Source: Microvirga lenta
Lineage (GTDB): Bacteria; Pseudomonadota; Alphaproteobacteria; Rhizobiales; Beijerinckiaceae
Direction: 5' to 3'
DNA length: 64,000 nt
Assembly: GCF_020532555.1 (NCBI RefSeq)
Contig: NZ_JAJBBR010000005.1
Location: 310,001 to 374,000, forward strand
The translations under genes were made by a program, and so were the position numbers. This document shows positions 18,861 to 27,239 of this stretch, piece after piece. Numbering within the stretch: the first letter of the stretch is position 1; each line of letters begins with the position of its first letter. The notes beneath the pieces were generated by a model, which was not told the origin of the DNA, did not search any database, and saw only the letters and a program-made list of their open reading frames with translations.

Positions 18861-18877
18861 TTGGGGGATTTTTCCAA
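18861..18877. promoter_or_regulatory. TTGG-N9-CCAA dyad in the glcD / cytochrome c divergent promoter region
   Basis: TTGG-N9-CCAA lies between two oppositely transcribed 2-hydroxyacid oxidation operons. Short dyads with these outer arms resemble operators of FCD-type GntR regulators (GlcC/LldR-like), but only the outer four bases and one inner pair match. No GntR gene is nearby, so this is a weak candidate. Confidence 0.3.
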
Positions 18878-18931
18878 TAATGTAGAATCTCTCTAGGATG
18901 GCTCGGCCATGCAAGCAAAGGAGTTTTTTGG

Positions 18932-19321
18932 ATGCGCTCACTCGCTCTCTCCGCCGCCCTCGTTCTCGCCGGGCTCGGCTCCGCCCAAGCCCAGGACGCA
19001 GCAGCCGGCGAGAAGGTGTTCGCCCAATGCCGGGCCTGCCACCAGGTCGGTCCCACCGCCAAGAACGCGGTCGGTCCGCACCTGAACGGGCTCTTCGGCC
19101 GCACCGCCGGTTCGGTCGAGGGCTACAACTACTCCCCGGCCAACAAGAATTCGGGCATCACCTGGGACGAGGCCACCTTCCGGGAGTACATCCAGAACCC
19201 CAGGGCCAAGATCCCTGGCACCAAGATGATCTATGCCGGACTGAAGGACGAGAAGCGCATCAACGATCTGGTCGCCTACCTCAAGCAGTTCGACGCCCAG
19301 GGAGCGAAGGCGACCCAATGA
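18932..19321 (+). CDS. Periplasmic class I c-type cytochrome
   Basis: A 129-aa protein with a signal peptide (MRSLALSAALVLAGLGSAQA, cleavage about residue 20) and a single haem-binding CRACH near residue 33. The likely axial Met is in GTKMIYAG near residue 97. The fold is cytochrome c2/c550-like (VGPHLNGLFGRTAGSVEGYNY). Its stop overlaps the start of lutA by four bases (ATGA), so it is the first gene of the lut operon. It is the obvious candidate for carrying electrons from, or parallel to, the hydroxyacid oxidases. AAGGAG precedes the start. Confidence 0.93.
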   Translation: MRSLALSAALVLAGLGSAQAQDAAAGEKVFAQCRACHQVGPTAKNAVGPHLNGLFGRTAGSVEGYNYSPANKNSGITWDEATFREYIQNPRAKIPGTKMIYAGLKDEKRINDLVAYLKQFDAQGAKATQ

Positions 19322-20121
19322 GCGCTCCCGCCTCCGCAAGCGGCGAGCGCCGGATGAAACCCCGTATCGGCCTTTTCGTCACCTGCCTGGTCGACCTGAT
19401 GCGCCCCTCCGTGGGCTTCGCGGCCGTGAAGCTCCTGGAGGATGCCGGCTGCACGGTGGATGTCCCCGTGCAAACCTGCTGCGGCCAGCCGGCCTACAAT
19501 TCGGGCGACAGGGGGACGACCCGCGATCTCGCCGAACAGGTGATCGAGGCGTTCCGGGGGTACGACTACGTCGTCGCTCCCTCGGGGTCCTGTGCGGGCA
19601 TGATCAAGACCCATTATCCGGAGCTCTTCGCCGACGACCCGAACTGGCTGCCGCGGGCGAATGCCCTGGCGGCCAGGACCTGGGAGCTGACGAGCTTCCT
19701 GGTCGACGTGCTCGGGGTGACGAAGGTCGACTCCGCGTTCGAGGGCACCGTCACCTACCACGATTCCTGCTCGGGCCTGCGCGAGCTCGGCGTCAGGGCC
19801 CAGCCGCGGCGGCTTCTCGCCAGCATGGAGGGCGTGACTCTCGTGGAGCTGAACGAGAGCGACGTCTGCTGCGGCTTCGGCGGCACCTTCGCGGTCAAGT
19901 ACAGCGACATCTCGGGCGCCATCGTGGACGCGAAGACCAAGCACGTCTCCGAGACCGGCGCCTCCACCCTCCTGGCGGGAGATCTCGGCTGCCTCATGAA
20001 CATGGCGGGCAAGCTCAGCCGGGAAGGCAAACCCGTCGAGGTGCGCCACGTGGCGGAGGTTCTCGCCGGTATGACGGACGATCCGCCCATCGCCGCCGCG
20101 AAGGATCCCCGCCGCCCATGA
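19318..20121 (+). CDS. lutA: Lactate utilisation protein A (Fe-S oxidoreductase subunit)
   Basis: A 267-aa homologue of LutA/YkgE. Two cysteine-rich CCG domains are visible: QTCCGQPAYN near residue 55 with APSGSCAGMI, and DVCCGFGGTFAVKYSD near residue 182 with GDLGCLMNM. In Bacillus and other bacteria LutABC oxidises L-lactate to pyruvate. Start ATG 19318 overlaps the cytochrome stop. Its own stop overlaps the next gene's start at 20118 (ATGA). The product is cytosolic or peripheral to the membrane. Confidence 0.93.
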   Translation: MSAPASASGERRMKPRIGLFVTCLVDLMRPSVGFAAVKLLEDAGCTVDVPVQTCCGQPAYNSGDRGTTRDLAEQVIEAFRGYDYVVAPSGSCAGMIKTHYPELFADDPNWLPRANALAARTWELTSFLVDVLGVTKVDSAFEGTVTYHDSCSGLRELGVRAQPRRLLASMEGVTLVELNESDVCCGFGGTFAVKYSDISGAIVDAKTKHVSETGASTLLAGDLGCLMNMAGKLSREGKPVEVRHVAEVLAGMTDDPPIAAAKDPRRP

Positions 20122-20648
20122 CCGATCACGGCCATATCGCGGCTCGCCTCTTCTGCATGGACGAGAGCACCTGGGAGCGGCATGCCAGCCCCTGGAGCGT
20201 CTGGACGCGGGTCCTCTCCCTGCCGGTCCTGCTGCTGGCGGTCTGGAGCCATGCGTGGCTGGGGGCCTGGGCTCTCGTGCCGGTCGCCGTCACGATCCTC
20301 TGGCTGTGGCTCAATCCGCGCCTGTTTCCGGCCCCCGGCCGCACGGATACGTGGAGCGCGAAGGCCACGTTCGGGGAGCGGGTCTGGCTGAACAGGAAGG
20401 CCGTGCCGATCCCGACCGATCACGCGCGCATGGCCCGGATCCTGTCGGGACTATCTGCCGCAGGCTTCGCCGTTGCCCTTGCCGGCGCGGTCCTGAATGA
20501 CCTTCTCATGACCGTTTCCGGCGGCATCGCGACGTGGCTTTCGAAGATGTGGTTCTGCGACCGCATGGTCTGGCTCTATGACGACATGAAAGACAAGCAT
20601 CAGCCGTATGCCGCCTGGCTCCGCCCGGCTCAGAAAGAGGCCCGATGA
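20118..20648 (+). CDS. Membrane protein inserted between lutA and lutB (DUF6653-like)
   Basis: A 176-aa protein with two hydrophobic helices around residues 30-66 (VLSLPVLLLAVWSHAWLG and ALVPVAVTILWLWL). A third hydrophobic region lies near 113-140, followed by a conserved-looking aromatic segment SKMWFCDRMVWLYDDMKD. It resembles the uncharacterised DUF6653 family, recalled from motif appearance only. It overlaps lutA upstream and lutB downstream by four bases each, so translation is tightly coupled with Lut. Possible roles are membrane anchoring, quinone coupling or substrate transport; all are inference. Confidence 0.7.
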   Translation: MTDHGHIAARLFCMDESTWERHASPWSVWTRVLSLPVLLLAVWSHAWLGAWALVPVAVTILWLWLNPRLFPAPGRTDTWSAKATFGERVWLNRKAVPIPTDHARMARILSGLSAAGFAVALAGAVLNDLLMTVSGGIATWLSKMWFCDRMVWLYDDMKDKHQPYAAWLRPAQKEAR

Positions 20649-22078
20649 CCGTTCACACCACCTCTCCTCAGTTCAAGAAGAACGCCGCACAGGCGCTCGG
20701 CGACGCCCAGCTCCAGAAGGCGCTCGGCAACGTGAAGCAGGGCTTCATCGACAAGCGGGTCAAGGCCGCCGAGAAGCTGCCCGAATTCGAGGCCCTGCGG
20801 GACTCCGCGAGGGACATCAAGGACCACACGCTCCGGCACCTCGACCTCTACCTCGAAACCTACGAGGACAAGGTGAAGGCGTCGGGCGGGCACGTGCATT
20901 TCGCCCGCAACGCCGAGGAGGCGCGCAGCATCATTCTCGGCATCTGCCGCGAGGCCGGCGCCCGGACGGTGACGAAGGGCAAGTCGATGATCTCCGAGGA
21001 GATCGGCATCAATCACCATCTCGAGGCACACGGCATCGTGCCGGTCGAGACGGATCTCGGCGAGTACATCATTCAGCTCCGCAACGAGCTGCCGAGCCAC
21101 ATCATCGCACCCGCGGTGCATCTCAACGCCACCCAGGTCGAGCAGGACTTCCGCCGCGTCCATACCCATCTCGACGCCAAGCGCGATCTCTCCGAGCCGG
21201 TGCAGCTGCTGACCGAGGCCCGCGCCGTGCTGCGCGAGCGCTTCCTCGCGGCGGATGTGGGCATCACGGGCGCGAACTTCCTCGTGGCGGAAACCGGCAC
21301 CTCGGTCATCGTCACCAACGAGGGCAACGGCGACCTGACCCAGATCCTGCCGAAGACGCACATCGTGCTCGCCTCCATCGAGAAGCTCGTTCCGACGCTC
21401 GAGGACGTGAGCCAGATCCTGCGCGTCCTCGCCCGCTCGGCGACCGGCCAGGAGCTGTCGGTCTACACCACCTTCTCGACCGGTCCGCGCCGCCCCGGCG
21501 ATGCGGACGGGCCGGAGAACTATCACGTGGTCATCCTCGACAACGGCCGCTCGTCGATGCTGGGCACCAGCTTCGAGGAGATGCTGCGCTGCATCCGCTG
21601 CGGCGCCTGCATGAATCACTGCCCCGTCTATCACGCGGTGGGCGGGCACGCTTACGGCTGGGTCTATCCCGGCCCCATGGGGGCGGTCCTGACCCCGACC
21701 CTGATCGGCGTCGACAAGGCCGGGCATCTGCCCAACGCCTCCACCTTCTGCGGACGCTGCGAGAGCGTCTGTCCTGTGCGCATTCCCCTGCCCAAGCTGA
21801 TGCGTCACTGGCGCGAACGGGAATTCGAGCGGCACCTGAGCCCGGCGACCGTGCGCTCCGGCATCAAGACCTGGGGCTTCTTCGCCAAGCGCCCCGCCCT
21901 TTACCGGCTGGCGACCCGGGCGGCCATGGGCGCGCTCGGCCTCGCCGGACGCGGGAAGGGGCGCTTCGCCTGGCTTCCCCTGGCGAAGGGCTGGACGAAA
22001 TACCGGGATTTCCCCGCACCGCAGGGCGAGACCTTCCAGGCCCGCTGGCGGCGCGAGCGCAAGGGACGAGCCGCATGA
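20645..22078 (+). CDS. lutB: Lactate utilisation protein B (ferredoxin-type subunit)
   Basis: A 477-aa homologue of LutB/YkgF. The LUD domain occupies roughly residues 70-300 (GISGANF-like region at VGITGANFLVAETGT; SVYTTFSTGPRRPGDADGP). It is followed by two 4Fe-4S motifs, CIRCGACMNHCPVY near 317 and CGRCESVCPVRIPLP near 370. The C-terminal 100 residues are the family tail. It forms the electron-transfer core of the LutABC lactate oxidase. ATGA overlaps join it to both neighbours. Confidence 0.95.
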   Translation: MTVHTTSPQFKKNAAQALGDAQLQKALGNVKQGFIDKRVKAAEKLPEFEALRDSARDIKDHTLRHLDLYLETYEDKVKASGGHVHFARNAEEARSIILGICREAGARTVTKGKSMISEEIGINHHLEAHGIVPVETDLGEYIIQLRNELPSHIIAPAVHLNATQVEQDFRRVHTHLDAKRDLSEPVQLLTEARAVLRERFLAADVGITGANFLVAETGTSVIVTNEGNGDLTQILPKTHIVLASIEKLVPTLEDVSQILRVLARSATGQELSVYTTFSTGPRRPGDADGPENYHVVILDNGRSSMLGTSFEEMLRCIRCGACMNHCPVYHAVGGHAYGWVYPGPMGAVLTPTLIGVDKAGHLPNASTFCGRCESVCPVRIPLPKLMRHWREREFERHLSPATVRSGIKTWGFFAKRPALYRLATRAAMGALGLAGRGKGRFAWLPLAKGWTKYRDFPAPQGETFQARWRRERKGRAA

Positions 22079-22746
22079 GCGCCCGCGACGACATCTTCGC
22101 CAATATCCGCCGGTCCCTCGGGGTCAAAGGCTCCGACACGATCCGGCGGCAAATGGTCACCGAGAGGCTGGAGCGCGCGCCGAAAGGCGTCATTCCCGAG
22201 CGCGGGCAGGTATCCGGCGACGAGCGGATCGCCCTGTTCAAGACCATGGTCGAAACCTCCCTCGCCACGGTGACGGAGGTCGCCTCGCCGGCGGAAGTGC
22301 CGCAATCCATCGCGCTCTTCCTGCGCAATCACAATCTGCCTGCGACCCTGCGCATGGGCGACGACCCGCGTCTCAGGGCCATGCCGTGGTCCGAGACCGC
22401 TCTCGAGATTGCCCACGGGCCGAGCGAAGGAAACGACCTCAACGCCGTCAGCCACGCTTTCGGCGGCATCGCCGAATCCGGCACCCTGGCGATGGTGTCG
22501 GGCCCCGAGAATCCCTCGACCCTCAACTTCCTGCCCGACAACCACATCATCGTGGTCTCCGCGAAGGACATCGCCCGGGACTACGAGTCGGTCTGGAACC
22601 GGGTGCGCTTCGCCTACGGCAAGGGCGGAATGCCGCGCACGGTGAACTGGATCACCGGCCCCTCCCGCTCCGGCGACATCGAGCAGACCCTGCTCCTCGG
22701 CGCCCACGGCCCGCGCCGTCTGCATGTGGTCGTGGTGAGGGACTGA
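22075..22746 (+). CDS. lutC: Lactate utilisation protein C (LUD domain)
   Basis: A 223-aa LutC/YkgG homologue beginning MSARDDIFANIRRSLGV. The LUD domain is in the C-terminal half, with AFGGIAESGTLAMVSGPENP and NFLPDNHIIVV. It completes the LutABC lactate-to-pyruvate oxidation complex. Start ATG 22075 overlaps the lutB stop by four bases. The glycolipid-binding-like gene begins one base after its stop. Confidence 0.94.
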   Translation: MSARDDIFANIRRSLGVKGSDTIRRQMVTERLERAPKGVIPERGQVSGDERIALFKTMVETSLATVTEVASPAEVPQSIALFLRNHNLPATLRMGDDPRLRAMPWSETALEIAHGPSEGNDLNAVSHAFGGIAESGTLAMVSGPENPSTLNFLPDNHIIVVSAKDIARDYESVWNRVRFAYGKGGMPRTVNWITGPSRSGDIEQTLLLGAHGPRRLHVVVVRD

Positions 22747-22747
22747 C

Positions 22748-23317
22748 ATGGCCTTCGGCCCTCCCACAGCACGCACCATTCGCTGGTCGTCCTGGGAGGG
22801 GCTCGAAGATGGGCTCGAGCATGTGGACATCCGCCCCGAGGGGAGCGGGACCGTCGCCGCCGGCGTGATCGTCGGCGCGGAGGAGAGCGCCTGTTACGGT
22901 CTGACATATCGTCTCGTCATGGACGAGGCGTGGCGTATCCACGAGGCCCGTCTGGAGGCGACGACCGGCCCAAGTCTGCATCTGCAATCGGACGGCCAGG
23001 GCTCATGGCGCGCCGACGGACAGCCGCGCCCGGATCTTCACGGCTGCATCGACATCGACATCCAGGCCACGCCCCTGACCAACACGCTCCCGATCCGGCG
23101 GCTGAATCTTGACAAGGGTCAAAGCGCCATCGTGCGCGTGGCTTATATCTGGGTGCCGTCCCTGTCCGTCGAGGCGCAAGAACAGCGCTACACGGCTCTC
23201 GATCCGGGTGCTCAATACCGGTTCGAGAGCCTGGAGAGCGGCTTCCGAGCCGACCTCCCGGTGGATGGGGACGGCTTCGTGATGAACTACCCCCGCCTCT
23301 TCCGGCGTCTGAGCTGA
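22748..23317 (+). CDS. Putative glycolipid-binding domain protein
   Basis: A 189-aa protein resembling the putative glycolipid-binding family (PF06475). It has a W-W-containing N-terminus (TIRWSSWEGLEDGLEHVDI), a central antiparallel-strand region ending in the conserved CIDIDIQATPLTNTLPI stretch, and a C-terminal FVMNYPRLFRR. No signal peptide is seen, so it is cytosolic. It starts one base after lutC and is likely the last gene of the operon. It is not a known lactate gene, so its presence may be incidental or may reflect a link to hydroxyacid or lipid metabolism. Confidence 0.7.
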   Translation: MAFGPPTARTIRWSSWEGLEDGLEHVDIRPEGSGTVAAGVIVGAEESACYGLTYRLVMDEAWRIHEARLEATTGPSLHLQSDGQGSWRADGQPRPDLHGCIDIDIQATPLTNTLPIRRLNLDKGQSAIVRVAYIWVPSLSVEAQEQRYTALDPGAQYRFESLESGFRADLPVDGDGFVMNYPRLFRRLS

Positions 23318-23406
23318 GACACGCGGCCAACCGTGACAACTCGGCGCGGTTCACGGACTTGGCAAGCGACCCAATATCTGCGTTAAGTCATTGAAAGGAA
23401 ACGTAG

Positions 23407-23423
23407 TTTTTAACTCTTCTAAA
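23407..23423. promoter_or_regulatory. Irr-box (ICE)-like site upstream of bfd
   Basis: TTTTTAA-CTC-TTCTAAA fits the iron control element consensus TTTAGAA-N3-TTCTAAA at 12 of 14 arm positions. It ends 10 bases before the bfd start codon. Irr is the haem/iron-responsive regulator of Rhizobiales, so repression of bfd under iron limitation is the prediction. Confidence 0.6.
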
Positions 23424-23433
23424 CTAGCGCGCC

Positions 23434-23691
23434 ATGATCGTCTGCTCCTGCAATGTGTTCTCCGACGGTGACGTGAAAGCCTGCCTCAAGCCGGGGCCGG
23501 ATTGCCCGCGCACGCCCGCCCAGGTCTATCGCTGTCTGGGTTGCAGCCCCAATTGCGGTCGCTGCGTGCGGACGATCCGCTCGATCATGGACAAGGCCCT
23601 CGCCGATGCGGGAGCCGAGCCCATCGCGGCTTGCCAGCGCGGCTGCTGCCCCACGAGCCTGGAAAAAGCCGCCGCAGAGCCGACCCTTTGA
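23434..23691 (+). CDS. bfd: Bacterioferritin-associated ferredoxin (BFD-like 2Fe-2S)
   Basis: An 85-aa (2Fe-2S) protein starting MIVCSCNVFSDGDVK. The cluster ligands are CxC at residues 4-6 and the pair in CSPNCGRC near 37-44, the Fer2_BFD arrangement. It would reduce ferric iron in bacterioferritin and so release it. A further cysteine cluster (CQRGCC) near the C-terminus is not part of the usual motif. It is followed 83 bases later by bfr, and both have their own Irr-box-like sites. Confidence 0.88.
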   Translation: MIVCSCNVFSDGDVKACLKPGPDCPRTPAQVYRCLGCSPNCGRCVRTIRSIMDKALADAGAEPIAACQRGCCPTSLEKAAAEPTL

Positions 23692-23712
23692 AGAATGGAT
23701 CTTCCTCCCTAG

Positions 23713-23729
23713 TTCATAAATCCTCTAAA
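23713..23729. promoter_or_regulatory. Irr-box (ICE)-like site upstream of bfr
   Basis: TTCATAA-ATC-CTCTAAA matches TTTAGAA-N3-TTCTAAA at 11 of 14 arm positions and lies 45 bases before the bfr start. Together with the bfd copy it makes regulation by Irr more credible than either site alone. Confidence 0.55.
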
Positions 23730-23774
23730 TAGCACGGCGCTCCCACAGGGGAGCCGCTTCGACGAGAGGATAGG

Positions 23775-24254
23775 ATGAAGGGCGATCCGAAGGTTATCGA
23801 CTATCTCAATCGTGGCCTGCGCAGTGAGCTGACGGCGGTCAATCAGTACTGGCTCCATTACCGGCTGCTGGACGATTGGGGCTATAAGGAGCTCGCCAAG
23901 ACCTGGCGCAAGGAATCCATCGAAGAGATGCATCATGCGGATCGCTTCATCGAGCGCATCATCTTCCTGGAAGGCTTTGCCAATCTGCAGGTCCTCGATC
24001 CGCTGCGGATCGGCCAGAACATTCAGGAAATCCTGGAATGCGATCTCGCGGCCGAGCACGAAGCCCGCAACCTCTACGGTGAGGCGGCAGCCTACTGCGA
24101 CAGCGTCGGCGACCGGGTGTCCAAGAACCTGTTCGAGGAGCTGATGGCGGACGAGGAAGGCCATATCGACTTCCTGGAAACCCAGCTCAACCTCGTCGAG
24201 CAGATCGGCGTCGAGCTTTATGCCCAGAAGCATATCGGCGGCCTCGACGACTAA
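23775..24254 (+). CDS. bfr: Bacterioferritin
   Basis: A 159-aa haem-containing ferritin that stores iron as a 24-mer. All ferroxidase ligands are at standard positions: Glu18, Glu51, His54, Glu94, Glu127 and His130. Met52, the intersubunit haem ligand, is also present. The N-terminus [19 protein letters not shown] is typical. GAGAGGA lies upstream of the ATG. It pairs with bfd, which mobilises the stored iron, and probably responds to Irr. Confidence 0.97.
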   Translation: MKGDPKVIDYLNRGLRSELTAVNQYWLHYRLLDDWGYKELAKTWRKESIEEMHHADRFIERIIFLEGFANLQVLDPLRIGQNIQEILECDLAAEHEARNLYGEAAAYCDSVGDRVSKNLFEELMADEEGHIDFLETQLNLVEQIGVELYAQKHIGGLDD

Positions 24255-24443
24255 GACCATTTTGCTATTCGCCGGGGATGCCGGAGTGTAACAGCGCTCC
24301 CGCCGCCCTGGCGTGAAGGCCTGTGTCGCGAAGCCGGCCGCCTCCGGCCCATGCCTTTGCATTCCACGCCGGCCCGGAGCGGCACGAAAGACGGATTTCC
24401 GCTCGATCCTATCCGCTCCTCTCCGATCTCTGCCGGCGTCGGG

Positions 24444-27176
24444 TCAGGCGGTCTGCGCCCATTTGGCCGGCTCGTCCATGGTCGCGATCGGCAGCGTCAC
24501 GATACGCAGCTCCAAATCGTCCGGGTCCGTGCGGATCGAGAAGCCGAGGCTGCGGCACATGTCGAGCATGGTCGAGTTCTCGCGCAGCACCTGCCCCTCG
24601 ATCTCGCGCAAGCCCTCCACCTTCGCCCATTCGATCATGAGCTTCATCAGCTCCCAGCCGAGGCCGAGTCCCTTCAGGTCGGAGCGTAGGAGAATGCCGT
24701 ATTCCCCGGTCTCGTGATTGGCATCCGCATGGACGCGGACGGCGCCCATCATCTCGCCGCTGTCGCGGTCGAAGGCCACGAAGGCGATGGCGCGGGCGTA
24801 GTCGAGCTGGGTGAGGCGGGCCAGGAAGGTGTGGCTGAAGTCGCGCACGGGCGCGAAGAAGCGCAGGCGCAGGTCCTCGGGCGTGATGCGCTCGAAAAAG
24901 CGGCGGAACTCCTCCTCGTCCTCCGGCCGGACCGGGCGCACGAAAGCCTCGCGGCCGTTGCGCAGGGCGATGACGCGCTCCCACTCCTTCGGGTAAGGCC
25001 GCACGGCGAACCGGGGATGCCCCCTGCCCTTGCGGGCTTCGGCCGAGACCGGCGCCACCGCCACGCGGGCATCGACCGCGATGACCCCCGTATGGTCCGC
25101 CAGGAGAGGGTTGATGTCGAGCTCGCGCACCTCCGGCAGATCGGCGGCGAGCTGCGCCAGCTTCACCAGGACCAGGGCGATGGCCCGCTCGTCGGCGGCG
25201 GGTACGTCCCGATAGGCCTTCAGGATGCGGGAGACGCGGGTGCGGTGAATGAGATCGTCCGCCAGCTTGAGGTCGAGGGGCGGAAGGGCGAGCGCCTTGT
25301 CGTTGATGACCTCCACCGCCGTGCCGCCGCGCCCGAACAGGATGACGGGCCCGAAGGACGGATCGTCGGCGATGCCCATGATCAGCTCGCGCGCCTTGGT
25401 GCGCCGGATCATGGGCTGGATGGTCACGCCGGTGATGGCGGCGTCCGGCTTCAGCCGCGCCGCCCGCTCGAAGATGTCCGCGGCAGCCTTCCGGACCGCC
25501 TCCTCCGTCGTCAGGTCGAGCTTCACGCCCCCAATGTCGGATTTGTGCACGATGTCCGGGGACAGGATCTTGACCGCCACGGTCCCGCCCTCGGCCAGGA
25601 TGGGCTGCGCCGCCCTGGCGGCCTCTTCCGGCGTCTTGGCCAGGATCACGGGCGCCGTGGGGATGTCGTAGGCCCGCAGGAGCGCATTGACCTCGAGGGG
25701 ATCGAGCCAGCGCCGGTTCTGCGCCAGGACGCCCTCGACGATCCGCTGGGCGCCGGCCGCATCCGGCGCGAAGTCGTGCGGGAGACTGTCGGGCGTCTCC
25801 ATCAACTCGTTCTGCGCCTCGCGATAGCGCACGAGCTGCAGGAACCCGCGAACCGCATCGGCCTCGGTGGAGAAATGCGGAATGCGAACCTCCTCGAAGA
25901 CGCGGGCGGAATCCGGGTCCTCGCCGATCCAGGCGGCGAAGACGGGCTTCTGGCGAAACCCTTTCGCGCGATCCCGCCGGACCACATCCGCCACGGCCTT
26001 GGCCGCTTCCGCCGCGCCGGTGACCGCCGTCGGGACGTTCAGGATGAGGACGGCATCGTTCTCCTGATCGGCAAGAAGTGCCTCCAAGGCCCCCGAATAG
26101 CGGGCGGGATCGGCATCGCCGATGATGTCGACCGGGTTCGCATGGGACCAGGTGGGCGGCAGAATGGCATCGAGACGAGCGAGGGTCTCGTCCGAGATGG
26201 TCGCGAGGGTACCGCCGAGATCGATGAGCCGGTCGACGGCGAGAACCCCGACGCCGCCGCCATTGGTGAGGATGGCGAGGCGCTTGCCCGGAAAAGGCTT
26301 CTGCCGGCCGAGGGTCTCGGCCGCCGCGAAGAGCTGGTCGAGGTCGAGCACGCGCAGCAGGCCGGCGCGGCGGAACGCGGCATCGTAGACCGCGTCCGAT
26401 CCGGCAAGCGCGCCGGTATGGGTCGCGGCGGCCTTGGCGCCCTGCGCGTGGCGCCCGGCCTTGATCACCACCACCGGCTTGGTGCGGGCCGCGGCACGGG
26501 CCGCCGACATGAACTTGCGCGCATTGTCGATGGACTCGATGTAGAGGAGGATCGCCCTCGTTCCGCCGTCCGAGGAGAAGAAGTCCAGGCAGTCGCTGAA
26601 GTCCACATCGACCTTGTCGCCGAGGGACACGATGGCCGAGAACCCCACCTGGCGATGGGCGGCCCATTCCACGAGACCGGCCGCCACCGCCCCCGACTGC
26701 GAGACGAGCGCCAGATCGCCGGGCTTCGCACCGCGAACCGCGAAACTGGCGTTCAACTTGGCTCGCGGCGCGATCACGCCGATGCAGTTGGGGCCCACGA
26801 TGCGCAGGCCGTGACGCCGCGCCGCAAGACGGGCCTTGTCGGCCAGCGATCCCTCTCCGTATCCGAGCCCGGCCGTCGCGATGATCGCCGCAGCGACGCC
26901 CGCCCGCCCCGCATCCTCGATCACGTCCAGCACGTTGCGCGGCGGCACGGAGACGATGACGAGGTCCGGGACCTCCGGCAGGTCGTCCAGCGAAGCGTAG
27001 CAACGCCTGCCCTCGATCTCGCGGTGATGCGGATTGACCGGGTAGAGCGCCCCTTCGAAACCGCCCTCCACCAGGTTGTGCAGGAAAGTCAGGCCGAGGG
27101 AGCCGTGCCGGGGGCTGACTCCGACCACGGCGACGGAACGCGGCGCGAAGAGCTTGTCGAGGCGATAGGTGGACAT
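24444..27176 (-). CDS. Acyl-CoA synthetase (NDP-forming)-like / GNAT fusion, Pat-type protein acetyltransferase
   Basis: A 910-aa protein. Domains in order: CoA-binding Rossmann domain (about 1-140, SVAVVGVSPRHGSLG and IVGPNCIGVIAP), succinyl-CoA-ligase-like domain (150-440, VSQSGAVAAG), ATP-grasp_5 domain (470-690, DIVHKSDIGGVKL), and a C-terminal GNAT domain (about 735-900, with FFERITPEDLRLRFF and SDLKGLGLGWELM). This is the layout of Pat/PatZ/Pka lysine acetyltransferases, which inactivate acetyl-CoA synthetase and other enzymes. AAGGA is 5 nt before ATG 27176. Catalysis by the synthetase part is uncertain. Confidence 0.88.
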   Translation of the reverse strand: MSTYRLDKLFAPRSVAVVGVSPRHGSLGLTFLHNLVEGGFEGALYPVNPHHREIEGRRCYASLDDLPEVPDLVIVSVPPRNVLDVIEDAGRAGVAAAIIATAGLGYGEGSLADKARLAARRHGLRIVGPNCIGVIAPRAKLNASFAVRGAKPGDLALVSQSGAVAAGLVEWAAHRQVGFSAIVSLGDKVDVDFSDCLDFFSSDGGTRAILLYIESIDNARKFMSAARAAARTKPVVVIKAGRHAQGAKAAATHTGALAGSDAVYDAAFRRAGLLRVLDLDQLFAAAETLGRQKPFPGKRLAILTNGGGVGVLAVDRLIDLGGTLATISDETLARLDAILPPTWSHANPVDIIGDADPARYSGALEALLADQENDAVLILNVPTAVTGAAEAAKAVADVVRRDRAKGFRQKPVFAAWIGEDPDSARVFEEVRIPHFSTEADAVRGFLQLVRYREAQNELMETPDSLPHDFAPDAAGAQRIVEGVLAQNRRWLDPLEVNALLRAYDIPTAPVILAKTPEEAARAAQPILAEGGTVAVKILSPDIVHKSDIGGVKLDLTTEEAVRKAAADIFERAARLKPDAAITGVTIQPMIRRTKARELIMGIADDPSFGPVILFGRGGTAVEVINDKALALPPLDLKLADDLIHRTRVSRILKAYRDVPAADERAIALVLVKLAQLAADLPEVRELDINPLLADHTGVIAVDARVAVAPVSAEARKGRGHPRFAVRPYPKEWERVIALRNGREAFVRPVRPEDEEEFRRFFERITPEDLRLRFFAPVRDFSHTFLARLTQLDYARAIAFVAFDRDSGEMMGAVRVHADANHETGEYGILLRSDLKGLGLGWELMKLMIEWAKVEGLREIEGQVLRENSTMLDMCRSLGFSIRTDPDDLELRIVTLPIATMDEPAKWAQTA

Positions 27177-27239
27177 GACGATCCTTCGTCTCGGGAGGGT
27201 GAGAGCGGTTGAAGCAACCTAACGCCAAACCGGCAGGGA

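Noticed and set aside
18898..20121. A longer open frame upstream of lutA running through the cytochrome c gene
   Set aside because: The cytochrome has a signal peptide, CxxCH and axial Met in its own frame, and lutA starts at the ATGA overlap.
22748..23317. HutD-like assignment for the gene after lutC
   Set aside because: Length could fit, but the CIDIDIQATPL region points to the putative glycolipid-binding family instead.
24714..27212. 832-codon plus-strand frame opposite the Pat-type gene
   Set aside because: An antisense shadow; Gly/Arg/Asp-rich noise with no motif, while the minus-strand product has clear domains.
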